64,000 bases of DNA from Pegea sp. RAD2-039 (lineage: Eukaryota; Chordata; Thaliacea; Salpida; Salpidae): the NCBI GenBank assembly GCA_034620365.1, contig JAQGEQ010000192.1:3529001-3593000 (forward strand). Direction: 5' to 3'. The notes below the pieces were generated by a model, which did no database searches, was not told the origin of the DNA, and worked only from the letters and a program-made list of their open reading frames with translations. The translations under genes and the position numbers were made by a program. Numbering within the stretch: the first letter of the stretch is position 1; every line of letters starts with the position of its first letter. Positions 12,101-20,910 of this stretch are shown here, in pieces.

Positions 12101-15100
12101 AATCGCTCCTTAGAGAAGTTCAGTTTGATTGAAGGTGAGTCGTTTATTGTTGAAGTTTTTTTCAAGAGTTTGAAGTTTGTATCTGATCTTCATCAGCTTT
12201 TAAGATCTTTTACAAGTAGAAAGAGCGATGATTGTATTAAAAATATCTCTGAAATTATAAAATAATCAATTAACAACCGCTTAATGGTTTTGTCAATTAG
12301 CATATGTTAGAAAGATTTTTGAGAATTTTTCGATTTTCAAATTCAACTTTGATCTGACCGAAAAACCTCTCATTTAATTTGTGATTATCTTTTTGGTAAC
12401 CATCAATAATCAACCAATTATCTTTACTGTATGCAAGAAATCACTACGATTAATTACACAATAACATCACTGGCTTAGTCAGATGCTTTCATTTTACTGT
12501 CTCTATTGTCGTCTGCAAGTTTTATTCGACGAGGAAAATAATGAGTCGACAGTTGTGATTACGTTTCAATATGAAATTGATACAAATTTACCAGGTGATA
12601 AAATGCTATGACTGAAATGAGATTTCTGATTACATCTTCTGCGGTATACTAATCTTTTTATGAAATTTTTATTTGATTAAAATTAAAAAAATTAAATTTA
12701 TAAGATTTGAACATGATGTCATCTGCTACTTTACACCTCATTGATTTTCAGTTTATCTGTAAATTTAAGCTTGTATTTAAAAGATGAAATTGATGTCTTC
12801 AATGTAGTCTGTGATCAGTTTCAACAGAAGCATCTTAGAATTCAAATACCAAAAATACCTGACAATTATCGTACATCGATTTTCAGTTTAGTTTATCGAA
12901 ATTTTTCTCGTAAAAAGGTTTGCAAGTTGAATAATTTGCCAATTTCAATATAAAGTAAGCAATTGTTCATTTCGCAAAGATTTTAGATGATGAATATTTC
13001 ACATTGATTTAATCAAATTAAATCTTTTTACTGTTTCTGTCTAATGGTTGTCTGTTTTCAAACTGATTACAAAGACCCCACCACAAACTTGCTGGTTTTA
13101 TTTCGTTGCTAATTTTATTACGATCAACAAATTGATGCAAATCATCTTCCTCCGTTGATAGTTGACGGTCAGATCTTACTAAAAGTTGCGGACCATTTAC
13201 CTAGGACGATGAAAAGCCCCCAAATTGTAGTTCAAGTTGCCCTATGTCATCATATCTGCCATTGAAGGGTCTCACGGTTGTAAGCAGGTCGGAGCAGAAC
13301 TGTACGAGGCGACAAGTACCAGTTTGATGTTTTTTAACAGAGGGTACTGTTAGTAGACAATCAGGGATTCTGAAGTGACTCGTTTTGATGACGATGAACA
13401 AAACATTTTGATCTGTGAATTTGAGTCGAAAATAAATCTTTAGATGAAGTAAAGGACTTTAAGCTTATCATCTTCTCACACTCTCTTCATGTATCTTAGA
13501 ATCGTGTCTATTCAGTACCGACTCTCTTGTATCTAGTCGAGGATGCTGCAGCATCATTATTGAATGTTCTTCAACTTCAAATAGATCACTTTTCAAGTTG
13601 AGCGATTTTTTTGTTGAGAATTTTAAAGTTTGTCCGAAAAACGAGTTAGCGATGAAAAATGAAAAGTCACGTGAGCAGCTGTCTGTCGGTACTTGGTTTG
13701 ATGTTCAACGCCAAAGCTTCTTTAAAAACTTTCTCTTATTAATTGTTTATCATAATTCAAGTGCTACCTACTCTAATTATTTCCATGTCAATCACTTTTC
13801 GTTTACATTTAATTGACTTTGTAGTCTGTCTCAGTGAACATATTATGATGAGAGCATGAAAGAAGTCTGCTTCAAATAACGTCGTCTACATTTGTTATTT
13901 TTCATTTAATTGTCTCTTTTTTGTTTATCATCTTGCTTCTTTCAGTAATAATTGAAGCTCTGTTGAAACACAAAGTAGAAACTTCTTCAACTTGTTCTGT
14001 TGTTTTGTTTATTGATTCATCAAACTAATTTCAGCATCTCTCCCTACACCAACGTCCACAAAGAAGTCATAATGAATGAATCAACTCATCGATGTGTTGT
14101 TTGCTTCATCAGTTTGTTGACTACTCACCAAAAAAGCAGTGTTGATAAAAAAGGACGCCACTCAGTCTAACTCACATCCGCGTTCATCTACCTACTCGCT
14201 AGATCACTTGCTGATGTTTATTTTAATTACTACAAGTCGAATTTCTTTCGTCAATCCCAAACAACTGATAAATACTTGATTTTTTAACCATTAATTTATT
14301 CGATTAAAGATTTGTTCAATCAAATCTTTCTCTATCAAGCAAACTGTTTGAAGTTGATTAACAAATATGCGAGGGAGCTTATGTATCAAATGTTATCGTC
14401 GTTTTTATCAGATTAACTTTACAGTTGTCTCATCACTTTAATGTGGTACAAGTTGACAGGTATGACGTTTTGTGGTTTGCATCTCTTCATCGGATCTTGC
14501 CCGCACCATCCACCAAATCGCTTTTTATTCGCTCTTGCTGTCTTCAACAACTGCTTCTATCATGTTACTTATGTCAAGAACCACACTTGTTCATTTGCCT
14601 CAAAACTATTTGCTTCATTTTTACCTAGCTTCTACAGTTGCAACGGAAACCTATGTAGCCGACTCCAACACCCAGCCCTTGTTTTTTGTTCTGCTCACCA
14701 AATGGTTTCCTGTTAGTTCACACTTTACAAAATTGATTTCTGCTATCAAATATTTTCTATTTATTTTTTCAAATTATTAGTCTTATGATACCTAGAAATA
14801 TCTGCCCATATACATTTGGTAAATTTACTCTATGTTAAATTATAAACAATAAATTTAGACTGAAGTGAAGAATTTTGAAAACAGTCTGATGAATATAGAA
14901 TCTTCAAACAGATCTATTTTCATAAGAAATCTACAAGACCAGTTCTGATTGTCAACTAATATTGGCATCATTAAATAAATAGTTTTCACAATGTCTACTT
15001 TCTCATAAATTAAATACAGCTGCAATTATAAAAAGTGATCAATTGTATAAAAAACTTACACCTGTTAATAATTTGCTTGTTTATTATGCAGCTGGTTTTA

Positions 15101-16371
15101 TGAAATCATTTCATTTATCAGCTGATTTTCAATATTCGTTCATTTGGTAGTTTTTTGTATGTTGTAGATAATCTAAAAGTTTGCAAATTTTAGTGAATTA
15201 TTTAATGTATTGTATTTGTTTCATTGACAAATGTTCAACTATCAGATATTCACACAAGATAGCTGAGTTAAGAGTAGTCCAGGTGTAAACACTGATTTTT
15301 ATCTACATCAGTTAATCTATAGAAACCCTTCAACAATTTTAGTAGCAAATAAGATTTTATTTAACCCGATTTTTTAATATAAGATCGATTTAGTATTAGT
15401 GGTCAAGCAGAAGTTGTTCTGATTGAATTAACAATTGAAAGCACTGATAAAAAATTGATTAAATGATGAACGATGCCGTGCTTATTATCAACTTTATCAT
15501 TCACAGCTTTCTATTAGAAGTGCATCTAATTGATTGTTCATTTGCAAGCCTTGATTCAATTTGAATTTAGTGTTTTCAACTTCATTTTATTTCATGTTGC
15601 TAAACACGTATGCAATAATCTACCATGGACAGTACGTGGTCACGTGTATGGCTGGTAGGGTCTGCAGCATCTGTTGATCACGTTAATGTGTGGCCCAATT
15701 TCCCAACCTTGTTTTCACGACAGTTTTACTTTCTAATATTAACTTTTTGTTTTTTTTACAGAGGAAATGAAAACAAATGCCCAAAAAGACCAAGAAAATC
15801 TATTGTTGAAACAAAAACTTCAATTAATAGATGATTACAATCGTATAACCACCGAAATTGATGTCAAAGAAAAAGAGTTTGTTTATTTTCAATTATTTTC
15901 ATATCTACTCTAATTTTTATCTTTAAATTCAATTAGCAAATTAATTACTGATATCTTTTCGGTATCTTATTAAGCACTAAAATTATTTCCTCTTCAGCAT
16001 TTAGCTGTCAGATTAATTCTGTTATTGAACCAGTCTTACTGACTTACTTTCTACTAATGAGGAACTTTAAATGATTAACTAACTACTGCTGCTACTAGCA
16101 ACCGCTTCTCCTGATATAATTAACAGAACTTCATCAGAACAAGACTCATTGATGCTTCTTTTGGTGCACTTCAACTTCATTTCAATTTTCTTGTTTAATA
16201 CTTTGGAAAGTTTTTAGAAATGTTTTGTAATTGATTTGATACAAATCATAGTTTAACTGATAATTCCTCCTTTCTTAAAGGTCTCTAGTAATGGAAGAAC
16301 ATTTGCAAGAAAGTATACAAAACAATATGTCCCAGAAAGAATCAGATGATAACAAATGCTTGATCATGTGA
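1..16371 (+). CDS. EHBP1: EHBP1 orthologue (EH-domain-binding protein 1), 5'-partial, 21 exons
   Basis: Exons by eye: 1-104, 192-223, 341-463, 703-775, 1437-1498, 1626-1717, 2294-2457, 2515-2563, 3274-3390, 3445-4086, 4142-4216, 4284-4382, 5084-5216, 5476-6534, 6778-6834, 6976-7115, 7227-7326, 11848-11950, 12061-12134, 15762-15876, 16281-16371. They sum to 3504 nt, an exact multiple of three, and every junction is in phase with GT...AG. The product is 1167 residues plus the part missing upstream; human EHBP1 is about 1230 residues. Seen: the end of a C2-NT domain, a CH domain, a bMERB domain and a C-terminal CLIM CaaX box, an order specific to EHBP1/EHBP1L1. Family knowledge: EHBP1 links EHD proteins, actin and Rab8/Rab10 on recycling endosomes, and C. 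elegans EHBP-1 works with RAB-10. The 5' end of exon 1 lies outside the window. The least certain junction is the exon 1 donor (GTCAGT at 105). Confidence 0.93.
192..1717 (+). CDS. EHBP1: EHBP1 exons 2-6: Ser/Thr/Lys-rich linker between the C2 and CH domains
   Basis: Five small exons (192-223, 341-463, 703-775, 1437-1498, 1626-1717) encode a low-complexity linker rich in Ser, Asn, Thr and Lys, with a run of five Asp codons (GAT) at 1483-1497. Acceptors are TTTTCAG, TTGATCAG, TCTCTAG, TTGCAG and TTTTTTAG. Donors are GTAACA, GTTAGT, GTTAGT, GTACGC and GTAAGT. Vertebrate EHBP1 carries Asn-Pro-Phe (NPF) motifs for EHD binding in this linker; I see none in these exons. The sequence is too diverged to align, so the exons rest on phase continuity and splice signals rather than homology. 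Confidence 0.75.
2294..3390 (+). CDS. EHBP1: EHBP1 exons 7-9: calponin-homology (CH) domain
   Basis: Exons 2294-2457, 2515-2563 and 3274-3390 together encode about 105 residues of a single CH domain. Diagnostic stretches are [20 protein letters not shown], then [14 protein letters not shown], then LIDYQSLN; these are hallmark CH segments and closest to the EHBP1/MICAL class ([16 protein letters not shown]...LIDY). The third exon ([10 protein letters not shown]...) is the more divergent C-terminal helix. In EHBP1 the CH domain binds actin weakly and can fold back on the bMERB domain. The TGA seen just after codon ATG at 2456 is avoided because the GTGAGT donor at 2458 splits that codon. Exon 8 begins at 2515 (CACAG acceptor), restoring Ile-Asp-Tyr. 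Confidence 0.93.
3391..3444 (+). promoter_or_regulatory. 54-nt intron 9 containing an E-box palindrome and a CRE palindrome
   Basis: This minimal intron (GTGAGA...CATCTAG) holds two perfect 10-bp palindromes six bases apart: ATCACGTGAT at 3411-3420 (E-box/CLEAR-like core) and ATGACGTCAT at 3426-3435 (CRE, CREB/ATF/bZIP site). Together they fill nearly half of the intron. Whether they are bound is unknown; they could equally affect splicing through secondary structure. Confidence 0.5.
3445..4086 (+). CDS. EHBP1: EHBP1 exon 10: disordered region with a PPED hexapeptide repeat
   Basis: This 642-nt exon encodes 214 residues of disordered, acidic, Pro-rich sequence. It begins [15 protein letters not shown], contains a short conserved-looking block ([20 protein letters not shown]), then AFDPLND, then nine hexapeptide units of the type [K/Q/E]-A-P-P-E-D. 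The start uses the CCATCTAG acceptor and the end uses the GTCTCT donor at 4087. A second long open frame on the + strand (from 3710) and one on the - strand run through the same bases only because the 18-bp repeat lacks stops in those frames. AFDPLND contains a DPL motif, which in other endocytic adaptors can contact AP2; that function is only inferred here. Confidence 0.85.
3787..3948 (+). repeat. 18-bp in-frame tandem repeat (nine units)
   Basis: Nine contiguous 18-bp units, consensus GCTCCTCCAGAAGATAAA, encode Ala-Pro-Pro-Glu-Asp-Lys. The units starting at 3841, 3859, 3877, 3895 and 3913 are identical. The first three and the last differ at one or two positions (first codon ACT or GCT, last codon CAA, GAA or AAA, one GAT to AAT). 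Degenerate units continue on both sides. Because the unit is a multiple of three, copy-number change would keep the frame, so this is a likely length polymorphism. Confidence 0.97.
4087..4141 (+). other. EHBP1: 55-nt intron 10 that resolves an apparent frameshift
   Basis: Upstream coding runs in frame 1 and hits TGA at 4114; downstream coding runs in frame 2. An intron with donor AAG|GTCTCT at 4087 and acceptor TCTTTATTCAG ending at 4141, with ACTATTAAT as a plausible branch site, joins GAA-AAG to AAT-CCA-CCA in phase 0. No indel is needed. Confidence 0.85.
4142..5216 (+). CDS. EHBP1: EHBP1 exons 11-13: charged helical region after the repeat
   Basis: Exons 4142-4216, 4284-4382 and 5084-5216 encode about 102 residues. 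They begin [20 protein letters not shown] and continue as strongly charged helix with heptad-like spacing ([20 protein letters not shown], then [16 protein letters not shown]). This corresponds to the Lys/Glu-rich predicted helix that precedes the bMERB domain in EHBP1 proteins. The splice signals are CTTTTCAG and GAACAG acceptors with GTAAGT, GTAAGA and GTAAAA donors. Exon 13 ends in phase 1 after Ser-Val-Ile and joins AT at 5476 to make a GAT codon. The function of this segment is not established; a self-association or spacer role is an inference. Confidence 0.85.
5476..6534 (+). CDS. EHBP1: EHBP1 exon 14: very large acidic exon
   Basis: A single 1059-nt exon encodes 353 residues dominated by Glu, Asp and Ser, with no recognisable fold. 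Repetitive acidic patches such as [20 protein letters not shown] and runs of GAA/GAT codons occupy roughly 5640-6110, followed by a Ser/Asn/His-rich half. It starts after the GTTTTTGCTAG acceptor and ends at the GTGATT donor at 6535. The frame runs on to a stop at 6669, but the protein must leave it at 6534 to join [12 protein letters not shown] in phase 1. It is one of the longest exons in the gene and looks like a fast-evolving spacer between the CH domain and the bMERB module. Confidence 0.85.
6778..7326 (+). CDS. EHBP1: EHBP1 exons 15-17: first helix of the bMERB domain
   Basis: Exons 6778-6834, 6976-7115 and 7227-7326. Exon 15 encodes [19 protein letters not shown]; exon 16 encodes a basic start ([19 protein letters not shown]) and a short acidic run; exon 17 encodes [20 protein letters not shown]. 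The last matches the opening helix of bMERB/DUF3585 domains (pattern I-x-x-Q-L-x-x-L-E-x-x-x-x-x-L-E-x-x-G/S-x-x-L-E). Donors are GTGAGA (6835), GTAAGT (7116) and GTAAGA (7327). The bMERB domain binds Rab8-family GTPases in EHBP1, MICAL and MICAL-like proteins. The domain is interrupted here by a 4.5-kb intron. Confidence 0.88.
7327..11847 (+). other. EHBP1 intron 17 (4521 nt) with a GC-richer, CRE-bearing block
   Basis: No conserved protein is recognisable in this intron. From about 8080 to 11480 it is clearly more GC-rich than other introns and carries TGACGTCA palindromes at 9802, 10286, 11117 and 11406, a GTCACGTGAC palindrome at 8260-8269, and GTTGACGTACATCAAC, a near-palindrome around 8460. 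Open frames of 60-131 codons occur on both strands (for example 9969-10364 + and 11227-11481 +), but they overlap each other, differ in frame and match nothing I know. An internal promoter or enhancer for a short bMERB-only isoform is possible. Confidence 0.4.
11207..11234. repeat. 9-bp perfect inverted repeat, 10-nt spacer
   Basis: CCTAGCAAC at 11207-11215 and GTTGCTAGG at 11226-11234 are exact reverse complements. The half-site GTTGCTAGG resembles the RFX X-box half-site (GTTGCCATGG type), but the 10-nt spacer is longer than a classic X-box allows. It sits between the CRE sites at 11117 and 11406. Confidence 0.6.
11848..16371 (+). CDS. EHBP1: EHBP1 exons 18-21: rest of bMERB domain and CaaX terminus
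   Basis: Exons 11848-11950, 12061-12134, 15762-15876 and 16281-16371. Exon 18 ([20 protein letters not shown]) matches the most conserved bMERB motif, of the type LMxxWFxLVxEKNxLVRxE. Exon 19 ([20 protein letters not shown]) and exon 20 ([20 protein letters not shown]) are the remaining helices, aligning with the EExLxxEKRILxEMLxVVEQRDxLV stretch of the family. Exon 21 ends DDNKCLIM followed by TGA at 16369-16371. Cys-Leu-Ile-Met is a CaaX box, with Met at X favouring farnesylation. EHBP1 family members are known to carry a C-terminal prenylation motif. The exon 20 donor is taken as GTTTGT at 15877, the only nearby GT giving the needed phase. Confidence 0.9.
12135..15761 (+). other. EHBP1 intron 19 (3627 nt), no gene recognised
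   Basis: Mostly AT-rich sequence. An open frame with a good acceptor (TTGATTTTCAG, about 12750) cannot be an EHBP1 exon because phase 1 entry reads GTT-TAT-CTG-TAA. A GC-richer patch near 13140-13400 has a 66-codon minus-strand frame (13201-13401) and one near 14425-14780 has three overlapping plus-strand frames; neither resembles a known protein. A TCACGTGA site lies at 13667-13674. Confidence 0.5.
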
Positions 16372-16873
16372 TCTTCAATCCCATCATTGAAATGCTTGGT
16401 CGGTTGGCTTGCCAACAACAAAAAGACTGAGAGTTTGAACTTCTTCTTTTAACTTTTGAACATTTTTATCACACAAAGAGATTTTATTGATGACAAAATG
16501 TTGTTTCTCCATTTTATCTCTAAATGAAATTTTTTAATAATTTTATGTTTGTTCAATTTCAAAGTGCAATGTTTACTATCAGTTGATATTTTTTCCTTTG
16601 TATTTAACAATTTTGTAACTTTTTTGTGAAAAATCGTCATTATAATTTTCATAAAACTTCTTTTAACCTTTCCATCTTTTTTCTTTATATTCAATTCTTC
16701 TTCAATTAAACTTTTCCATATTTTGTATTTATGTTTCTTCTTTAAATGTACGTAGAAATCTCCAACCATTTCATCAACTAATTTTATTGATCAAAAGCTT
16801 TTCTCATTACTTTCAAACTTCTATCTTCCTCAACCATTCATTACACTTCTTTTAAAATGTGTTCTGAGTTGAA

Positions 16874-16879
16874 AATAAA
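16874..16879 (+). terminator. Putative EHBP1 polyadenylation signal AATAAA
   Basis: This is the first canonical AATAAA after the EHBP1 stop codon, 503 nt downstream of it. The implied 3' UTR (16372 to about 16900) is AT-rich. A lysine-rich minus-strand open frame within it (16449-16769) is best read as antisense of T-rich UTR. Confidence 0.55.
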
Positions 16880-16899
16880 ACAAACAAGTGATACGGTTG

Positions 16900-19800
16900 T
16901 TAAGCTGTAATTGAATCGGAAAAACTCGGGTTAGTTTTAGTTGATACACAAACAGTTTGTTCATTTCTATCCACATCAGCTACTGTTTTATCCTAAACAT
17001 CTACCTGGCATTCACAATTATAAAAATAAGAGTCTTAATTACTAGTTGGTTAATCTAACAATACTAGAGGACAGATAGTTTTGTAAAAGTTTCATAGAAT
17101 ATTGAAGTTGATTTAAATAATTGATTGAATGACTTGTTTAAACAAAATATTTTTAATTGAACTTGTTCTAGGTATAAATAGAAGATTTGCCATCAATAAC
17201 AAGTATTGACGCAAAATAACGAATTCGTCTTGATGACGATGTTTGCTAGTATCGGATATTAGATTTATTTTTAAACGACATTATTGTAAATTAAACCAAA
17301 ACCTGATGAAAAGTCATATCCAGCTGTTCCGTGTTCAATTTCCATGCTTTTATTTAGACAACAAACACAAAAAGATGATTTTAATATTTGTTATTTCATT
17401 AATTTTTATTTCTAAAGATAAATTTAAAACAGTTTGTTGAAAAATGCAAGAGATAGGCTTTATATTGTTTAATTGATTTATTGTTACAATTTTCCACTCA
17501 ATTTAATAATTTATTTGATATTTTTTAATTGATAAGAATAAGATAAAATAAGTGAATAGATATAGTTTTATTAAACAAAATTCGACAAGTATCTGCTATA
17601 TTTTCAATTTCAAAAACTGAAATTTTTATCTACTACAGATTTTACAGTAAGATAAAAGCATTCACTAAATTCAAACTTTTAATAACTAAATCATTAGAAT
17701 CATCAACTTAAACAGTCAACATACAACTTAAAATTAGAAATAAAAGTTTCTCTTTAATTGCTTCAAATAATTAGACAGCTTTTAACTGTCTCACGACAAT
17801 CTTGAAATTAATTTTATTTAATGAAGTTTGGGTTATAAATTAAATCTTATAAATTATTAAAACCACAAACTAATAATTACAGATAACGTGGCAGTTAAAT
17901 TTTATATTAAATTTCAGTTTATATTAGTTTCTGTTCATATTTAATTACAATTATTAAGAAATTTTATAAAAAATATGTTTGAAATATTAGAAGTAAAAAT
18001 CTAACAATTTATAAACTATTTTAGTAATATCAATTATTATTTTTTTCGTTTACTACAACTTATGTTTAGCATTAAACCTAAATTTCTGGTAAGGTTTAAT
18101 TAGTTGAAATTTCTATTAATTTTTTAGCAAAATTTCACTGGGAAATTTTAGTTCTGAGCATAAATATTCAAACTTTCATAAAATGTAACTTAATTTAATT
18201 AACAAAAGATTTCATTTTATTAAAATAAATTAATCGATTTTAATAAACAGGTCATTTTTACCAAGTATTAATTGTATGACCAACACCATTATGAGAATAT
18301 TTACTACAAGACTTAGATATCACATTTTTGGATTATTATTTTTTGACCTTTTTAAGCATTCTTATTGTTATCATAAAGATTTGGTTTCATTTTCTATTCT
18401 TTAAGTATTTATGTGATATTTGCTTTGAGAATATTCCCGCTTTTTGTGCTATCATTGGTTTATACATTTAATGTAAAAAATATTTAAGATAAAAACTTTC
18501 TAGTTTTCATAAAACTCTTTTGGCAAAAAATAACAAATATTTATAGTTTTGTAGAGACTTGATACTTTGATAATCTAGTACGATAATTTCAAAACAAATA
18601 ATTTGAGGACTGACTACAAAGTAACAGGATTAGATTGTTTTGCAATTAGCTCTTTGAAGTTACAAAGTTTGTTTCTTGTTATGTGCTAATTACCATTGCC
18701 GCCAGATACACAGTTTATTTCCGATTTGCTATTAATAAATTTTTTGCCGAAAAACATATAGAAATAGCTTCACATTTTAAAGCTATTTTTGTTAGTATTT
18801 GAAAGTATGTTCTTTGAATTAGACTATTTTAGTTAAGTGGTGTTTAAGTCAGTGCTGAAATAACATCTAGAAATCATTGTTTTAACAATTATATATTTTT
18901 CCAAATATCTAAAAATATACTTTTACCAAATGAATACTAATTTCTAAAAACAATATAATTATAATAATTATAAAAATAATAATAGAAATTAAGCACATCA
19001 CAAAATCGAAATTATTAGCTTAAGTTATGAGTTTTAGAAGCACAATTTGATGCTATTAAATTAAAACTTTTTAGTTTTATCATGATTTGTAACTTATTAA
19101 AAGATATTATGAATTGTATTTTTCATAATCTGACTTTTTTCATTGCAAATAAAACGATGGAAAGTTTCTTTTTTTAAAGTTGATGTTAAAAAGAGAAAAA
19201 TGAAAATAATGTTTAAATTCTGGAAAAGATTTTTTGATGTTATACATTTTCTTATATCTTTTATCTTAAGATTTTTTTACACAAACTATTTTCATCTTAT
19301 TGTTTCACTACAAGTTTCATAATTTAGTAAAATGTTAGTAGCAGACAGTATACAAATCATCTGATTACACAGCCATGCAAATAGACAGGTAAATAAGGAA
19401 AAGCACCGGATTGTTGCCTTGGGGCATATTAAAAAAATATCAGTTGTATAAACACTAGAGAAATTTATTTCAAGTTGTTTGATTACAGACTTAAGAAAAT
19501 TCGAAATGACAAAAGCATTACAAAATTCGAAAATAATTAGAGATAAGTATGATTTATTGGTAATAGTTTAAATCTAACTTCAAACTAAAATAGATTTTAA
19601 ATAATTGGAAAAAATTTGATTCAGGTAAAAAATATTTTAGAAATATTAAATATCTTGTTGAAAAATTTTAATTAAACTATTTTAGATTATATCAGGTGCA
19701 ACTATTTGAAATGTTACATTTAAATATATCTTTAATTGAAAAATAGTTTGATTCTAGGAAACTCTCATATCACTACAACATCTACACATATTTTGTAAAA

Positions 19801-20237
19801 TTAAATTAGATTTCAAATTTTACATCTTTAAATTGGGCAGTATGATAAATCGTTTTATTAAAGATCAAAATCATACAGAGACCTTGGAATAATCCACCAA
19901 CATTAAGTAGAAGGCAATTTGTTGTTAAAAATAGCTTTGCTTTATTCTTTATTTGGTAAACTTAATTTATCAAAGTTAATACATAATAATAGGCTGATAT
20001 CAGCAAATTACAAGATTTATTCATATTGACTTCTGCAGTTAATCTGATAAAAAGTTTTACAAAGTTAACAAGCCCAGAGGCGATTAGAAGATGCAGATTT
20101 TTCTATTCTATTTGTGATTGCTGTTTATGATAGTTGATTTTTTGTGACAAAATCAAACTAATTTGTTAAAAAATAAATAAAAATAATTATCAAAAAACTT
20201 TGAAACTTTTTGAGCTTCACTATATTTTTAAGACTTT
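16900..20237. other. AT-rich intergenic sequence, nothing recognised
   Basis: No open frame longer than about 65 codons with normal composition, no repeats of note and no RNA gene signature. The sequence is dominated by A- and T-runs. Confidence 0.6.
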
Positions 20238-20603
20238 TTAACTGAGCAGTAATATAGCTGCCAGCCAAAATCTCAATCGGCTTATTCGTTTGAAGGTTTC
20301 TTTAAATCCTAAAGAAAAACAATTATAAAAGAAAATAAGTGACGTAAGAAAAAAGACTGAGATGAAAGCGTCAAAAAAACACGATTGTGTAGAGTCAGTG
20401 TTGAATGCTTCAGAAACAGAGGCTGTTGTTTGTTTAGTAATGAAGAAGCGATCAAAAATGACATCGGGAATACGTGACGTCATCGTAAGTTCTAGCAAAT
20501 CGTGAAAATTCTTTGCAATTGGTGTCATCTCGTTCCTAATGGGCTTGTAGGTTATTCAGCAGTTAGTTTGAAATACGGCTAACTTACTTTTGCTGGTTGC
20601 ATT
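20238..20603 (-). CDS. Candidate small two-exon membrane-protein gene or gene 5' end
   Basis: On the minus strand an ATG frame at 20528-20238 encodes 96 residues starting MTPIAKNFHDLLELTMTSRI. It has one hydrophobic segment (FFDAFISVFFLTSLIFFYNC) and a second at the very end (RFWLAAILLLS). Upstream, ATG-CAA-CCA-GCA-AAA followed by GTAAGT (about 20603-20589) could be a 5' exon. A 44-nt intron ending CCTACAAG would join MQPAK to PIRNEM in phase 0 with no stop. The base composition is clearly less AT-rich than its surroundings. GTTAAA after the last Leu codon could also be a donor, so the gene might continue leftwards. No family is recognised and no homologue is claimed. Confidence 0.33.
20475..20482. 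promoter_or_regulatory. CRE palindrome TGACGTCA within the 20.2-20.6 kb candidate gene
   Basis: TACG-TGACGTCA-TCGTA, an almost fully symmetric 17-bp site. If the surrounding frame is coding, the octamer is part of a Thr-Met-Thr-Ser-Arg stretch. Confidence 0.4.
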
Positions 20604-20853
20604 AGCAATTGCTTCTTGTTAAAATCTTCTTTAAACTTGTTTTTCGGTTTTCAAATGATTTTAAGTTTTATCTAAGATTTAATCATTTGTTTGCTAGTTT
20701 ATGCAATTCAGATAACTAAATAAACTTTATTTTGGTTAATTATTGTGATATTAAATTAAAGCATGACTATTAAAAGCTGATTTACTATCTAGTAAGTTCA
20801 ACCCAAACAGTTAATTTTATCAACTTATCTAAACTTTATTGCTTAATTTAAAT

Positions 20854-20910
20854 AAATTGAATATTATCTTGTTTGAATCATGTTTTCAACAAGATAAAAC
20901 AAATTGAATA
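20854..20910. repeat. 10-bp inverted repeat flanked by 10-bp direct repeats
   Basis: TTATCTTGTT (20864-20873) and AACAAGATAA (20888-20897) form a perfect 10-bp stem with a 14-nt loop. The direct repeat AAATTGAATA flanks it at 20854-20863 and 20901-20910. The layout recalls a tiny MITE-like insertion with target-site duplication, but it could also be chance in AT-rich DNA. Confidence 0.45.

Noticed and set aside
12741-12953. Plus-strand frame after a good TTGATTTTCAG acceptor in intron 19
   Set aside because: The phase needed from exon 19 gives a stop after three codons, while exon 20 at 15762 fits in phase and matches bMERB.
14425-14780. Three overlapping plus-strand frames of 67-102 codons
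   Set aside because: All three frames of the same strand are open at once, which reflects local lack of stops rather than a gene; no splice or homology support.
16449-16769. 106-codon lysine-rich minus-strand frame
   Set aside because: Lies in the T-rich EHBP1 3' UTR; composition (Lys/Ile/Asn) is that expected from antisense of T-rich DNA and no homology is recognisable.
19870-20528. Idea that minus-strand frames at 20.5 kb and 19.9 kb (NVGGLFQGL) are the two ends of a DEG/ENaC-type channel
   Set aside because: The N-terminal piece lacks the His-Gly motif and only about 300 nt separate the pieces, too little for the extracellular domain.
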